Origin: Acidobacteriota bacterium
GTDB taxonomy: Bacteria; Acidobacteriota; Terriglobia; Terriglobales; Acidobacteriaceae
Direction: 5' to 3'
NCBI GenBank assembly: GCA_013285705.1
Contig: JABDHA010000019.1
Coordinates: 5,006-53,137, forward strand
Length of the DNA: 48,132 bases
Position numbers and translations under genes: made by a program. Positions 1 to 7,510 of the stretch are shown in pieces; within the stretch, counting starts at the first letter, position 1; every line of letters starts with the position of its first letter. The notes under the pieces were generated by a model that made no database searches, had not been told where the DNA came from, and was given only the letters and a program-made list of their open reading frames with translations.

Positions 1-471
1 ACCATGTTCGATCCGGCGGCCGGCGATGCCGCCGAGGCGTCGCTTGCTTCGCAAGCTGTTTGGTTTGATGCGTTTGCAACGAATGTTGACCGCACGCCGC
101 GCAATCCGAATCTGCTGAAATGGCACAAGCAGATTTACTTTATCGATCACGGAGCAGCGTTGTATTTTCACCACAACTGGCAGAATGTGGAAGAGATGGC
201 TTCGTCGTCCTTCGCCGCGATTCGCAACCATGTGCTGTTGCCGTCGGCCACTGAACTGGAAGCAGCCGACAGCGAAGCGCAAAAACAGTTGAATGAGGCG
301 GTTTTTACGAGGATTCTCGAAGCTGTGCCTGACGCATGGCTGCTTCCGGAGCCCGGCAGTTCAACCCCGGCAGCGAAACGGGCGGCGTATATCGACTATT
401 TCACCCGGCGTCTGCATGCTTCGGCGAATTTTGTTCAGGAGGCGATCCGTGTCCGCGCAGAGCTCGTTTGA
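1..471 (+). CDS. HipA-like kinase family protein, C-terminal part
   Basis: The reading frame is open from the window's first base, so the gene starts upstream and only about 156 C-terminal codons are visible. The segment WFDAFATNVDRTPRNPN followed by KQIYFIDHGAALYFHH resembles the catalytic and metal-binding loops of HipA/phosphoinositide-kinase-like folds: an aspartate-asparagine loop (NVDRTPRNPN) and a DHG segment in place of the usual DFG. Proteins of this HipA-like family are commonly encoded next to a DUF3037 gene, and that is the arrangement here: the last 23 bases overlap the start of the DUF3037 gene, which suggests translational coupling. The substrate is unknown. The family is not a demonstrated toxin, so the HipA name should not be read as a persistence module. 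The first ATG in the window (position 4) is probably internal. Confidence 0.8.
   Translation, partial: TMFDPAAGDAAEASLASQAVWFDAFATNVDRTPRNPNLLKWHKQIYFIDHGAALYFHHNWQNVEEMASSSFAAIRNHVLLPSATELEAADSEAQKQLNEAVFTRILEAVPDAWLLPEPGSSTPAAKRAAYIDYFTRRLHASANFVQEAIRVRAELV
437..442 (+). promoter_or_regulatory. Shine-Dalgarno site that fixes the DUF3037 GTG start
   Basis: AGGAGG lies six bases before the GTG at 449, inside the 3' end of the upstream kinase gene. It decides the start of the downstream gene. The same frame is open back to about 293, but that longer version would lie deep inside the kinase gene and has no comparable site. Confidence 0.8.
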
Positions 472-832
472 TTACGCGGTGATCCGGGTCGTTCCCCGCG
501 TCGAGCGTGAGGAGTTCGTCAATGCCGGCGTGATCGTCTTCTGCCTGGAGCAGAATTTTCTCGCTGCGAAGGTGCATGTCGATGGCGAGCGGCTGAAAGC
601 GCTCTGGCCGGAGGTCGATGTGGACCTAATCCGGCAGCATCTTGAGGCATTTCCCAAAATCTCCGCAGGCGATCCCTTTGCCGGACCGATTGCACGGCTC
701 AGCCTGCGTGAGCGCTTCCATTGGCTGGTTTCTCCGCGCAGCACCATCATCCAGGTCTCGCCCGTGCACACCGGCATCTGCGATGATCCGGAACGAGTCC
801 TGGACCGGCTCTTTGCACGGCTGACATGTTGA
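449..832 (+). CDS. DUF3037 domain-containing protein
   Basis: A 127-residue protein beginning (V/M)SAQSSFDYAVIRVVPRVERE, with the conserved VNAGVIVFC stretch typical of DUF3037. The GTG start is chosen because a perfect AGGAGG sits six bases upstream and the homology begins at once. The gene overlaps the HipA-like kinase gene by 23 bases. The pair recurs together in many bacteria, so the two products probably act together, but no biochemical role is established for DUF3037. There is no signal peptide or membrane segment, so it is likely cytoplasmic. The end is the TGA at 830-832. Confidence 0.85.
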   Translation: MSAQSSFDYAVIRVVPRVEREEFVNAGVIVFCLEQNFLAAKVHVDGERLKALWPEVDVDLIRQHLEAFPKISAGDPFAGPIARLSLRERFHWLVSPRSTIIQVSPVHTGICDDPERVLDRLFARLTC

Positions 833-845
833 GGGCGATGAAAAA

Positions 846-872
846 CAGATCCTTCGCTACACTCAGGATGAC
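846..872 (+). repeat. Dispersed intergenic repeat, copy 1
   Basis: The 27 bases from CAGATCC to GGATGAC match copy 2 at 5607-5633 closely: same length and about five differences by eye. The repeat also occurs in inverted orientation at 41208-41252 and in degenerate form at 11174-11205. All copies lie between genes. The core (CTTCGCT-n-CGCTCAG) is partly self-complementary around AGCG/CGCT, as in small REP-like elements. Confidence 0.6.
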
Positions 873-968
873 AAACCTCTTTTCGCTCGGCGAATTTACG
901 ACCAACTTTATGTCGATACTGCCGTGAGGCTTAAACCGATGGGTGTGGAAAATCGTCAGACAACCGTG

Positions 969-1958
969 ATGCTAAAACGAATCGCAGCTTTCTCCATTTT
1001 TCTGCTGGTCGGCGCTGCCATGGCGTCGGGTGAGAAGACCCCCCCCCATGGAACCAAGGCCACGGTCGTGCATGTGTCTAACCTCTATGTGCAGGCGGAC
1101 GAGTCCGCGGCCAAGGTGAGCTCCATAACGCCTGGGCGCGAATTGATCGTTGCAGAACACAGCGGCAAATGGCTGCGTGTCTTCGCCAATACCGATGTGG
1201 AAGTGGTGAATGAAGCGGACGTCCCAGTCTTCGGGAATGAGACGAACGCACAGCCTATTTCCGGTTGGATCCTCGATAAAGGCGTCGTTGCGGCCGATAC
1301 GCCGAAGGGCGACGAGATTTTGTTTGGCGAAGCAGTGAGCACGGAGATTCTGGCAAGTCAGTCGCACCCGCCACCGGATGCCGCCCAGAGTGCGCGGCGG
1401 CTCTATCGCATGGTCGTCGATCTCTTCCCGCAGTCGCCGCGTGCTCCCGAAGCGATGTGGCGAGCGGCGGATATCCGCTGGCAGCTGCAAAGAGCCGATT
1501 CCTTCTCGCGACCATCAGCGCATGAAAAGGAAAATTACCTGCGCGAACAGATGGACGAAACCGAGATGAAGAAGATCCAGAAGCTCTATCCGCATACGAA
1601 GTGGGCCGATCTCGCCGCGTTCGCCATGATCGACAACAAGATTTGCGGCGACTGGCAGGGATCGGAGAAGTGTCCGGAAAAAGAGGCGGAGATTTATACG
1701 AAATATGCCGAGGAGCATCCGGATTCGCCAAAAGCCCCGCAGGCGCTCTATGAGGCGGCATGGCGCGAGGCTTCCGCTGGCGACATGTATCAAGCGGACA
1801 ACGATGAAAAGCGCGCTGACGCAGCGCGGGCCCATGCAAAGGACTTAGCCTCACGGCTGGAAACGAAGTACGCGCAGAGCGAGTATGCGGCGCGCGGTGC
1901 AGGTCTGATATACAAGATGGAGCAGCAGATTCCAATCTACGGCAGCGATCGGGACTAG
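969..1958 (+). CDS. Exported SH3-domain protein with TPR-like C-terminal region
   Basis: About 329 residues. The ATG at 969 is preferred because it begins a standard signal peptide (MLKRIAAFSIFLLVGAAMAS); a GTG at 924 would add 15 residues ahead of it. Residues about 28-110 form a bacterial SH3-like domain (ATVVHVSNLYVQADES, then SGKWLRVF), a fold often used for cell-wall or peptide binding. The second half has two tetratricopeptide-like repeats marked by FPQSPRAPEAMWRAA and HPDSPKAPQALYEAA, similar in style to BamD/YbgF-type periplasmic proteins. The product is probably periplasmic. No operon partner is obvious: the next gene, uppP, begins 166 bases later with its own ribosome-binding site. 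A run of nine C lies just after the signal peptide. The function is unknown. Confidence 0.75.
   Translation: MLKRIAAFSIFLLVGAAMASGEKTPPHGTKATVVHVSNLYVQADESAAKVSSITPGRELIVAEHSGKWLRVFANTDVEVVNEADVPVFGNETNAQPISGWILDKGVVAADTPKGDEILFGEAVSTEILASQSHPPPDAAQSARRLYRMVVDLFPQSPRAPEAMWRAADIRWQLQRADSFSRPSAHEKENYLREQMDETEMKKIQKLYPHTKWADLAAFAMIDNKICGDWQGSEKCPEKEAEIYTKYAEEHPDSPKAPQALYEAAWREASAGDMYQADNDEKRADAARAHAKDLASRLETKYAQSEYAARGAGLIYKMEQQIPIYGSDRD
1039..1047 (+). repeat. C9 mononucleotide tract inside a coding region
   Basis: Nine consecutive C residues encode part of Thr-Pro-Pro-His, right after the predicted signal peptide of the SH3/TPR protein. A gain or loss of one C would frameshift nearly the whole mature protein. 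Such tracts can be slippage sites, but whether this one varies cannot be told from one sequence. Confidence 0.85.
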
Positions 1959-2115
1959 GGACTGGCCGTCCAGGCAATCGCGCTTCGCGCCAGTTGCGCT
2001 GAAACGATTGTGCATCAGCGTTGAGCTATTGACATGTGTCATCACTGCAGTCCCGCCGTTTCGCGCGTCCACGTTCCGGTGGGAGGAAAAAATCTGAACA
2101 AGATCAGGATTCGCC

Positions 2116-2120
2116 GGAGG
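2116..2120 (+). promoter_or_regulatory. Ribosome-binding site supporting a TTG start for uppP
   Basis: GGAGG lies four bases before the TTG at 2125. Family alignment (start about 14 residues before the first EGLTE glutamate) and the absence of a nearby in-frame ATG support TTG as the initiator. The spacing is at the short end of normal. Confidence 0.65.
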
Positions 2121-2124
2121 CTTT

Positions 2125-3000
2125 TTGAACGACTACATCATTTCTGTACTGCTTGGCATTGTGGAAGGTTTGACGGAGTTTTTACCGGTTAGCTCAACAG
2201 CGCATCTGCGAATCAGCGAAGCGCTGCTCCACCTCAATCTCACCGATCCGTATTGGAAGATGTACACGATCGTGATTCAGCTGGGCGCGATTCTGGCGCT
2301 CCTGCTGGTCTTTACCGGACGCATCATCGAGTTCTTTCGCACCTTCCCTGAGGGCGAAGAGCACAACCGTACCATCTGGAACCATCCTTTGACGCTGACG
2401 ATGGTGGCGTTCGTCTGTACGGCCATACCTGCGTTTTTACTGACCAAGACCATCGGCAAGCACCTGGAAAGCCTGACAGTGATGGCCTGGTCGCTGCTGA
2501 TCGGCGGCATCGTGATGTGGGCCGTAGATTCCTGGAGCACGCGCGGTGAGCCGCACACGAGCCATGTAGAACAGATGTCGCTGGGGCAGGCAATCTGGAT
2601 TGGCCTTTGCCAGGTGCTTTCTGCCGTCTTTCCCGGAACTTCGCGATCCATGTCGACGATTGCCGCCGGGCAGATTGTGGGCATGTCCCGTCCGGCTGCA
2701 CTCGAATTCAGCTTTCTGGTTTCGATTCCAACGATGATTGCGGCAACAGGCTATGACCTGCTGAAGACGCTTCATCCCAAGCATGCGGAAGGCGCAGACG
2801 CTATTGCCCCGCTGGTAATGACGGGACATGGCTGGATCGTGCTTACGATTGGATTTGTCGTCTCATTTGTAGTGGCGCTCGGCGTGGTGGAGTGGTTCCT
2901 GCAGTGGGTGCGCAAGCATGGGTTTGTTCCCTTTGCCGTATACCGGATCATTGTGGGCATTTTGTTGCTGGTGCTGGGGGCAAAACTCGCGGGTTCATAA
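2125..3000 (+). CDS. uppP: Undecaprenyl-diphosphatase (BacA family)
   Basis: A 291-residue polytopic membrane protein that dephosphorylates undecaprenyl pyrophosphate, regenerating the lipid carrier for peptidoglycan and other surface polymers. The ExxxE motif is Glu14/Glu18 in GIVEGLTEFLP, followed by PVSSTAHL with His27. The second signature, PGTSRS, falls at residues 170-175, with Arg174 in the position of the essential arginine of E. coli UppP. The length is normal and hydrophobic segments run throughout. The serine motif reads SSTAH, where many homologues have SSTGH. Start is TTG with a GGAGG four bases upstream. A TTGACA at 2029 has no convincing -10 partner, so no promoter is called. 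Confidence 0.95.
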   Translation: MNDYIISVLLGIVEGLTEFLPVSSTAHLRISEALLHLNLTDPYWKMYTIVIQLGAILALLLVFTGRIIEFFRTFPEGEEHNRTIWNHPLTLTMVAFVCTAIPAFLLTKTIGKHLESLTVMAWSLLIGGIVMWAVDSWSTRGEPHTSHVEQMSLGQAIWIGLCQVLSAVFPGTSRSMSTIAAGQIVGMSRPAALEFSFLVSIPTMIAATGYDLLKTLHPKHAEGADAIAPLVMTGHGWIVLTIGFVVSFVVALGVVEWFLQWVRKHGFVPFAVYRIIVGILLLVLGAKLAGS

Positions 3001-3150
3001 GCCATTTGCGGGCAAAACGGACAAGGTTGCGAGGTCGATTCCTCCCCCCTTTTTATCAGAAAAGCGGGTGGCAATCTGGGATAATGATATTGCTCTGGGG
3101 GTTCGGAACGGTGTAGCCGTGTCTTTCGGCTAAGCTGTAGTGTGCCTAAA

Positions 3151-5565
3151 ATGAAGCCCCTCAAACTGGTTCTCACGCCAACGCGCAACCGCCGCCTGAA
3201 TGAGCTGATTGGGCTCCTGGTGCTGGTTGTTGCGGGCCTCCTTCTTCTCGCGCTCGCTTCCTACCATCCGACCGACCCTTCGTTTAACACCGTCGTCGGC
3301 TCGACCACCGTACGTCCGGCAAACTGGATCGGGATGATCGGCGCCTATGTCAGCGATCTGCTGCTGCAGATGGAGGGCGCGGCGGCTTTCTGCATTCCAC
3401 TGCTGCTGACCGCTCTGGGCTGGACGTGGATGCACTCGCTACCTGCGGGATCGCCGTGGGCCAAGGCGATTGGCGCGGCGCTTACGCTGCTCTTTGTGCC
3501 GGCAATTTTCGGCTTGATGCCTGGGCATATGCACTTTCTGGGAGGATTGCCGATTGAAGGGCTGACTGGGCGCCTTGTCGTCGACTCCCTGGTGCACTAT
3601 CTAAATTTTCCCGGGGCCTGCATCTTCACTATTGCCATGGTCGCCGTGGCCATCTATCTTTCGACCACCTTCAGCTTCAATACCGCCAAAGAATGGCTCT
3701 CGATTCGCTTTGCCTTCGTGCTTGCGTGGCGTGACAGGCTGGCCAACTGGAGGCAATCCCGCGCTCGTGCCCGCGAGCAGAAGAAAATGGCGCGCGCGGA
3801 AGCAGCTCGAGAGAAAGAACTGGCTAAGGCGCGCAGTGCGACCGCAAAGCAGGAAAAACTCAATTTCAAGAAGCAGCCGGTTGTCGAAGTGGAAGAAGAC
3901 GTTCCGGCACACCGTCAGGGTGGGTTTGCCGAAATGGCCGCCGAGCCAGCACCGCCGCAGAAGAGCGTTTGGGAGCAGATGCCGCGCGCCACGGTGCCTG
4001 ATCCTGAACCGGAGCCAGAGCCGCCGCCGAGCATCGCAGTCAAAGAGCGGGCTGATGCTGAAATTCACAAGGTGACCCTGACTCCCAAGGCACACAATGG
4101 CTTCCGCCTGCCGCCGAGCACACTGCTGCATCGCAGCGAAGAGTCGCAGGTCGTTCGTGAAGAAGAATTGCGAGCCGAGGCGCAGGTACTGGTGGAGAAA
4201 TGCGCCGAGTTCGACGTGACCGGCCAGGTGGTGCAGATCAATCCCGGTCCGGTGGTTACGACCTTTGAGTTTCGGCCTGAGGCCGGTGTTAAGTACAGCC
4301 GCGTCACGGGACTCTCTGAGGACCTGTGCCTGGCGATGCGCGCCGAGAGCATCCTCATCGAGCGCATGGCGGGTAAGAGCACGGTCGGTATCCAGGTGCC
4401 GAATCATACGCGTGAGACCATCTGGCTACGCGATGTGATCGAGGCGGAAAACTTCGGCCACTCGAAGAGCAAGCTGACGCTGGCCATGGGTAAGGACATC
4501 AACGGGCGCATCGTTACTGCCGATCTGACGACGATGCCGCACGTCCTGATCGCTGGTTCTACGGGCAGCGGTAAATCGGTCGCGATCAACGCGATGATCA
4601 TGTCGGTGCTCTTCAAGGCGACACCGGAGCAGGTGCGCATGATCCTCGTCGATCCCAAGCGTGTCGAGCTGGGCATGTATGAGGGCATTCCTCACCTGTT
4701 TACGCCGATCATCACCGAGCCGAAGCTCGCAGCCAACGCGCTGCGCAATGCCGTCCGCGAGATGGAGCGCCGTTTGAAGCTGCTGGCTTCGCGCAGCGTG
4801 CGCAATATCGACCAGTACAACAAGCTCTTTGAAAATGGCACCCCGAGCCTCTTCGACGATCAGGAAGAGGAAAAGCCATTGCCGTACATCGTCATCATCA
4901 TCGACGAGCTGGCCGACCTGATGATGCTGGACAAGGCGAACGTCGAAGAGTCGGTCACGCGACTGGCGCAGATGGCGCGCGCGGTCGGCATTCATCTGGT
5001 GCTTGCGACGCAGCGGCCTTCGGTCGATGTCATCACCGGCCTCATCAAAGCAAACGTGCCGACTCGCATGTCGTTCCGGCTGGCGACAAAAGTCGATTCG
5101 CGCACGATTCTCGATTCGAATGGCGCGGAATCGCTGCTTGGGCGCGGCGATATGCTCTTTCTGCCGCCGGGAACATCGCGGCTGCAGCGCGTGCATGCAC
5201 CGTTTGTCACGGAAAAAGAAATCGCGGCGGTTACAGATTTCTGGAAGAAACAAGGCGATGCGGAGTATGTGCAGGGCTTCCTTGAATCTCCCAAGGATGA
5301 CAAGGGCCGGGATCTCGACGCTGGCATGGACGGAGAGAATGCGAACGACGAGCTCTTCGAAGACGCGGTGCGGCTGGTCATGGAGTTCGGCAAGGCCTCC
5401 ACTTCCCTGCTGCAGCGCCGCCTGCGTATCGGCTACGGACGGGCTGCGCACCTGATCGATATGATGGAGCGCGATGGCATTGTTGGACCGGCTGAGGGAT
5501 CGAAGCCACGCGAGATTCTGAAGCCACCGGACTGGCTGAACGAAGTCGAGCAGGCGATGCGGTAG
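3151..5565 (+). CDS. ftsK: DNA translocase FtsK
   Basis: A septum-anchored hexameric ATPase that pumps chromosomal DNA during division. The N-terminal region (to about residue 175) has several membrane segments, starting with ELIGLLVLVVAGLLLLALAS. A charged Lys/Ala/Glu-rich and Pro-rich linker (about 190-330) follows, then the alpha/beta motor. Walker A is GSTGSGKS and Walker B is VIIIDELADL, at residues 472-479 and about 584-593 when counted from an alternative GTG at 3142. The C-terminal winged-helix gamma domain (FEDAVRLVMEFGKASTSLLQ, then GYGRAAHLID) normally reads KOPS-type polar sequences. About 804-807 residues, the usual size. Neither possible start has a clear Shine-Dalgarno site; the ATG at 3151 is chosen over GTG at 3142. 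The gene is convergent with the DUF2339 gene. Confidence 0.96.
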   Translation: MKPLKLVLTPTRNRRLNELIGLLVLVVAGLLLLALASYHPTDPSFNTVVGSTTVRPANWIGMIGAYVSDLLLQMEGAAAFCIPLLLTALGWTWMHSLPAGSPWAKAIGAALTLLFVPAIFGLMPGHMHFLGGLPIEGLTGRLVVDSLVHYLNFPGACIFTIAMVAVAIYLSTTFSFNTAKEWLSIRFAFVLAWRDRLANWRQSRARAREQKKMARAEAAREKELAKARSATAKQEKLNFKKQPVVEVEEDVPAHRQGGFAEMAAEPAPPQKSVWEQMPRATVPDPEPEPEPPPSIAVKERADAEIHKVTLTPKAHNGFRLPPSTLLHRSEESQVVREEELRAEAQVLVEKCAEFDVTGQVVQINPGPVVTTFEFRPEAGVKYSRVTGLSEDLCLAMRAESILIERMAGKSTVGIQVPNHTRETIWLRDVIEAENFGHSKSKLTLAMGKDINGRIVTADLTTMPHVLIAGSTGSGKSVAINAMIMSVLFKATPEQVRMILVDPKRVELGMYEGIPHLFTPIITEPKLAANALRNAVREMERRLKLLASRSVRNIDQYNKLFENGTPSLFDDQEEEKPLPYIVIIIDELADLMMLDKANVEESVTRLAQMARAVGIHLVLATQRPSVDVITGLIKANVPTRMSFRLATKVDSRTILDSNGAESLLGRGDMLFLPPGTSRLQRVHAPFVTEKEIAAVTDFWKKQGDAEYVQGFLESPKDDKGRDLDAGMDGENANDELFEDAVRLVMEFGKASTSLLQRRLRIGYGRAAHLIDMMERDGIVGPAEGSKPREILKPPDWLNEVEQAMR

Positions 5566-5606
5566 GTGCTGGCCGCACGGCGGACGGCCTTCGGCCCCCC
5601 AAAAAA

Positions 5607-5633
5607 CAGATTCTTCGCTCCGCTCAGAATGAC
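5607..5633 (+). repeat. Dispersed intergenic repeat, copy 2
   Basis: CAGATTCTTCGCTCCGCTC followed by AGAATGAC, in the 83-base gap between the convergent ftsK and DUF2339 genes. It is preceded by a run of A, as is copy 1 at 846. The orientation is the same as copy 1 and opposite to the copy at 41208. Confidence 0.6.
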
Positions 5634-5648
5634 AGCTTTTGAAAATTT

Positions 5649-7436
5649 CTACGATTTGCTCCGCAGACCAAGCCAGTCGCGCTGGTAGACAAAGCTGACG
5701 GCGAGCAGCAGAATGCCGAGTCCTAAGAAACTCAAGATTCGGTAACCCTGGCTCAACTGGCGCGTATCGACGAGAAAGACCTTGGCGATGCTGAGCGTGA
5801 GCAATGCCAGCGACTGCCAGCGAAGGAACGATGACTTCTTCCAGAATCCGACAATGAGCAGAGCCGTTCCAAACAGCATGGCCCAGGCCGAGTAGGTGAA
5901 CTGCTCATAAATCTGCCGATCCGCAAGGCTGCCGCTGGCCAAAGTCTGCGTTGCCCAATAGGAGTGAATCTCAAGACAGACCGCAACCATGGTCAGCACG
6001 GTGACTGCAATGCCCGAGCCGATGGCGACGGGACGCCAGGCGCTTGAAGCCTGCGCGGCTCTCCAGGTGGCAAAGACGAAAGTAGCGATGGCAACGAGAT
6101 AGGTGGCGAAACGCTCGTTGAAGACCACCGGATGCCCGCTGCCCAGGTGGATTACGTTGACGGCCACGAACGCGAGGGCCAGCACGGCGACCGTCAGCAA
6201 GCGCAGCTCCTTTTGCTCGCCCTGACTGGCCAACCACAACAGGATCGCGCCCTCGAGCAGCCATCCGATGGCGATATAGGTGCCATGCAGTTCCAGAGGA
6301 ATCGCCGCCGTAAAGAAGATGACGCTGATGGCCAGGTAAACAGCGGGCAATGCTACCGGGCCTCCGCTAAGCTGGCGCAAGCGAGAAATGCGCAGCATGA
6401 GTACGTAGAATCCGGCGAAGGGCAAAGCGATCCAGGGGCGGGCATAATGGCGGCCCGGCTCACTGAGCAGCGCATACAGTTCGAAGAAGCCAAGCGCGGC
6501 GTTCATCAGAGGCAAGGCCACCAGCACGACATTGTCCTGCACTGATAAATGCCCGACTTGCGTAGCCAGCCGAAGACTGCGCAGCAGCTGAGGAGCGATG
6601 GCGAAAAGCAGGAAGAATGCGATGACGAAGAAGGCCGCAAGCGCAAACTGCGCGTCGCTGTAAAAACTCCAATACCAGCCGATGGCGTAAAAGCTGGTGC
6701 CGACAAATGCAGCCAGCAGCAGACGCGCCCAGGGGCGCAGTGCAATCAGTGTGACCGCCGCAAGGTCGAGCAGCAGCAGGTAGCTGAACAACTCGAGCGC
6801 GTGGTTCTGTCCGTTTGCCAGCAGCAACGGCGTGATGAGCCCACCGATGGCTGCGTAAAAGGCAAGGACCTCGGAATTCTGCATCCAGCACAACAGCGCA
6901 TTCGACGCTGTAACGAGGATCATCGCTACCAGCGCAACGCTGGCAGGCACAAGATGGAAAAGCGCATACGCAGCCCACAGCGACAGGTACAGGATGCCTG
7001 TGCCGAGGGCTTTCATGGAATAAGAAAATGCCCAGTAACCGCGGATGCGAAAGCGCTCCGACCAGACGATGACGCCGATGCCGGAAGCCAAACCGATCAG
7101 CACGCGGCTTAACGGCCCGATCCAGTGATTGTCGATGGCGAACTTCAAAAACCATGCCATGCCGATGAGGAGGGCGATAATGCCGATGCGATTGAAGAGC
7201 TGCGAACCGATGCGATTTTCGAGTGACCTGGGCTTGCGGTCTTCGACGACGACAGGCACATCTGGATGGGCGGGAGTCGCTGTTGTCGCGATGGGCAAAG
7301 GCCTTAGAGAATCAGTTGCTATTGGAGAAGCAGTTGCCTGCGAGGCAGGTCGTTCACCAAGCGCCTGCTCCAGACGCCAGACTCTTGCAGTGAGATCCGC
7401 GATCTGTTTCTGCAGGTCTTCGGTGTTGTCGCTCAT
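5649..7436 (-). CDS. DUF2339 polytopic membrane protein
   Basis: A 595-residue protein with a short N-terminal coiled coil (about residues 1-25, starting MSDNTEDLQKQIADLTARV), a Ser/Thr/Pro/Ala-rich spacer, then a conserved entry (RSLENRIGSQLFNRIGIIAL) into a chain of about 14-16 hydrophobic helices running to the C terminus. This matches DUF2339, a large family of predicted inner-membrane proteins without an assigned reaction. The ATG at 7436 starts the coiled coil; the TAG at 5649-5651 ends it. It is downstream of the Oar-like receptor gene on the same strand, but a strong hairpin terminator separates them, so they are probably transcribed separately. Confidence 0.85.
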   Translation of the reverse strand: MSDNTEDLQKQIADLTARVWRLEQALGERPASQATASPIATDSLRPLPIATTATPAHPDVPVVVEDRKPRSLENRIGSQLFNRIGIIALLIGMAWFLKFAIDNHWIGPLSRVLIGLASGIGVIVWSERFRIRGYWAFSYSMKALGTGILYLSLWAAYALFHLVPASVALVAMILVTASNALLCWMQNSEVLAFYAAIGGLITPLLLANGQNHALELFSYLLLLDLAAVTLIALRPWARLLLAAFVGTSFYAIGWYWSFYSDAQFALAAFFVIAFFLLFAIAPQLLRSLRLATQVGHLSVQDNVVLVALPLMNAALGFFELYALLSEPGRHYARPWIALPFAGFYVLMLRISRLRQLSGGPVALPAVYLAISVIFFTAAIPLELHGTYIAIGWLLEGAILLWLASQGEQKELRLLTVAVLALAFVAVNVIHLGSGHPVVFNERFATYLVAIATFVFATWRAAQASSAWRPVAIGSGIAVTVLTMVAVCLEIHSYWATQTLASGSLADRQIYEQFTYSAWAMLFGTALLIVGFWKKSSFLRWQSLALLTLSIAKVFLVDTRQLSQGYRILSFLGLGILLLAVSFVYQRDWLGLRSKS

Positions 7437-7463
7437 CTTCGTTCAATGTACAGCGAGCGCAAA

Positions 7464-7492
7464 GAAAATGGGAGCCGACGTGCGGCTCCCAT
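7464..7492 (-). terminator. Rho-independent terminator of the Oar-like receptor gene
   Basis: A perfect 10-bp stem (7468-7477 with 7483-7492, arms ATGGGAGCCG/CGGCTCCCAT) with a 5-base loop. On the minus strand it is followed by TTTTCTTT. It sits 18 bases after the stop codon of the receptor gene and before the start of the DUF2339 gene. Confidence 0.85.
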
Positions 7493-7510
7493 GGCAGTGA
7501 TTTACGCCTG

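Noticed and set aside
1-832. Calling the HipA-like/DUF3037 pair a toxin-antitoxin system
   Set aside because: Only the kinase's C-terminal part is visible, no HipB-type DNA-binding antitoxin is present, and this HipA-like family has no shown toxin activity.
2029-2034. TTGACA as a promoter for uppP
   Set aside because: No -10 box at a suitable distance.
4426-5451. A 341-codon open frame on the minus strand
   Set aside because: It lies fully inside ftsK, whose frame carries Walker motifs; the minus-strand product matches nothing recognisable and is a GC-rich shadow.
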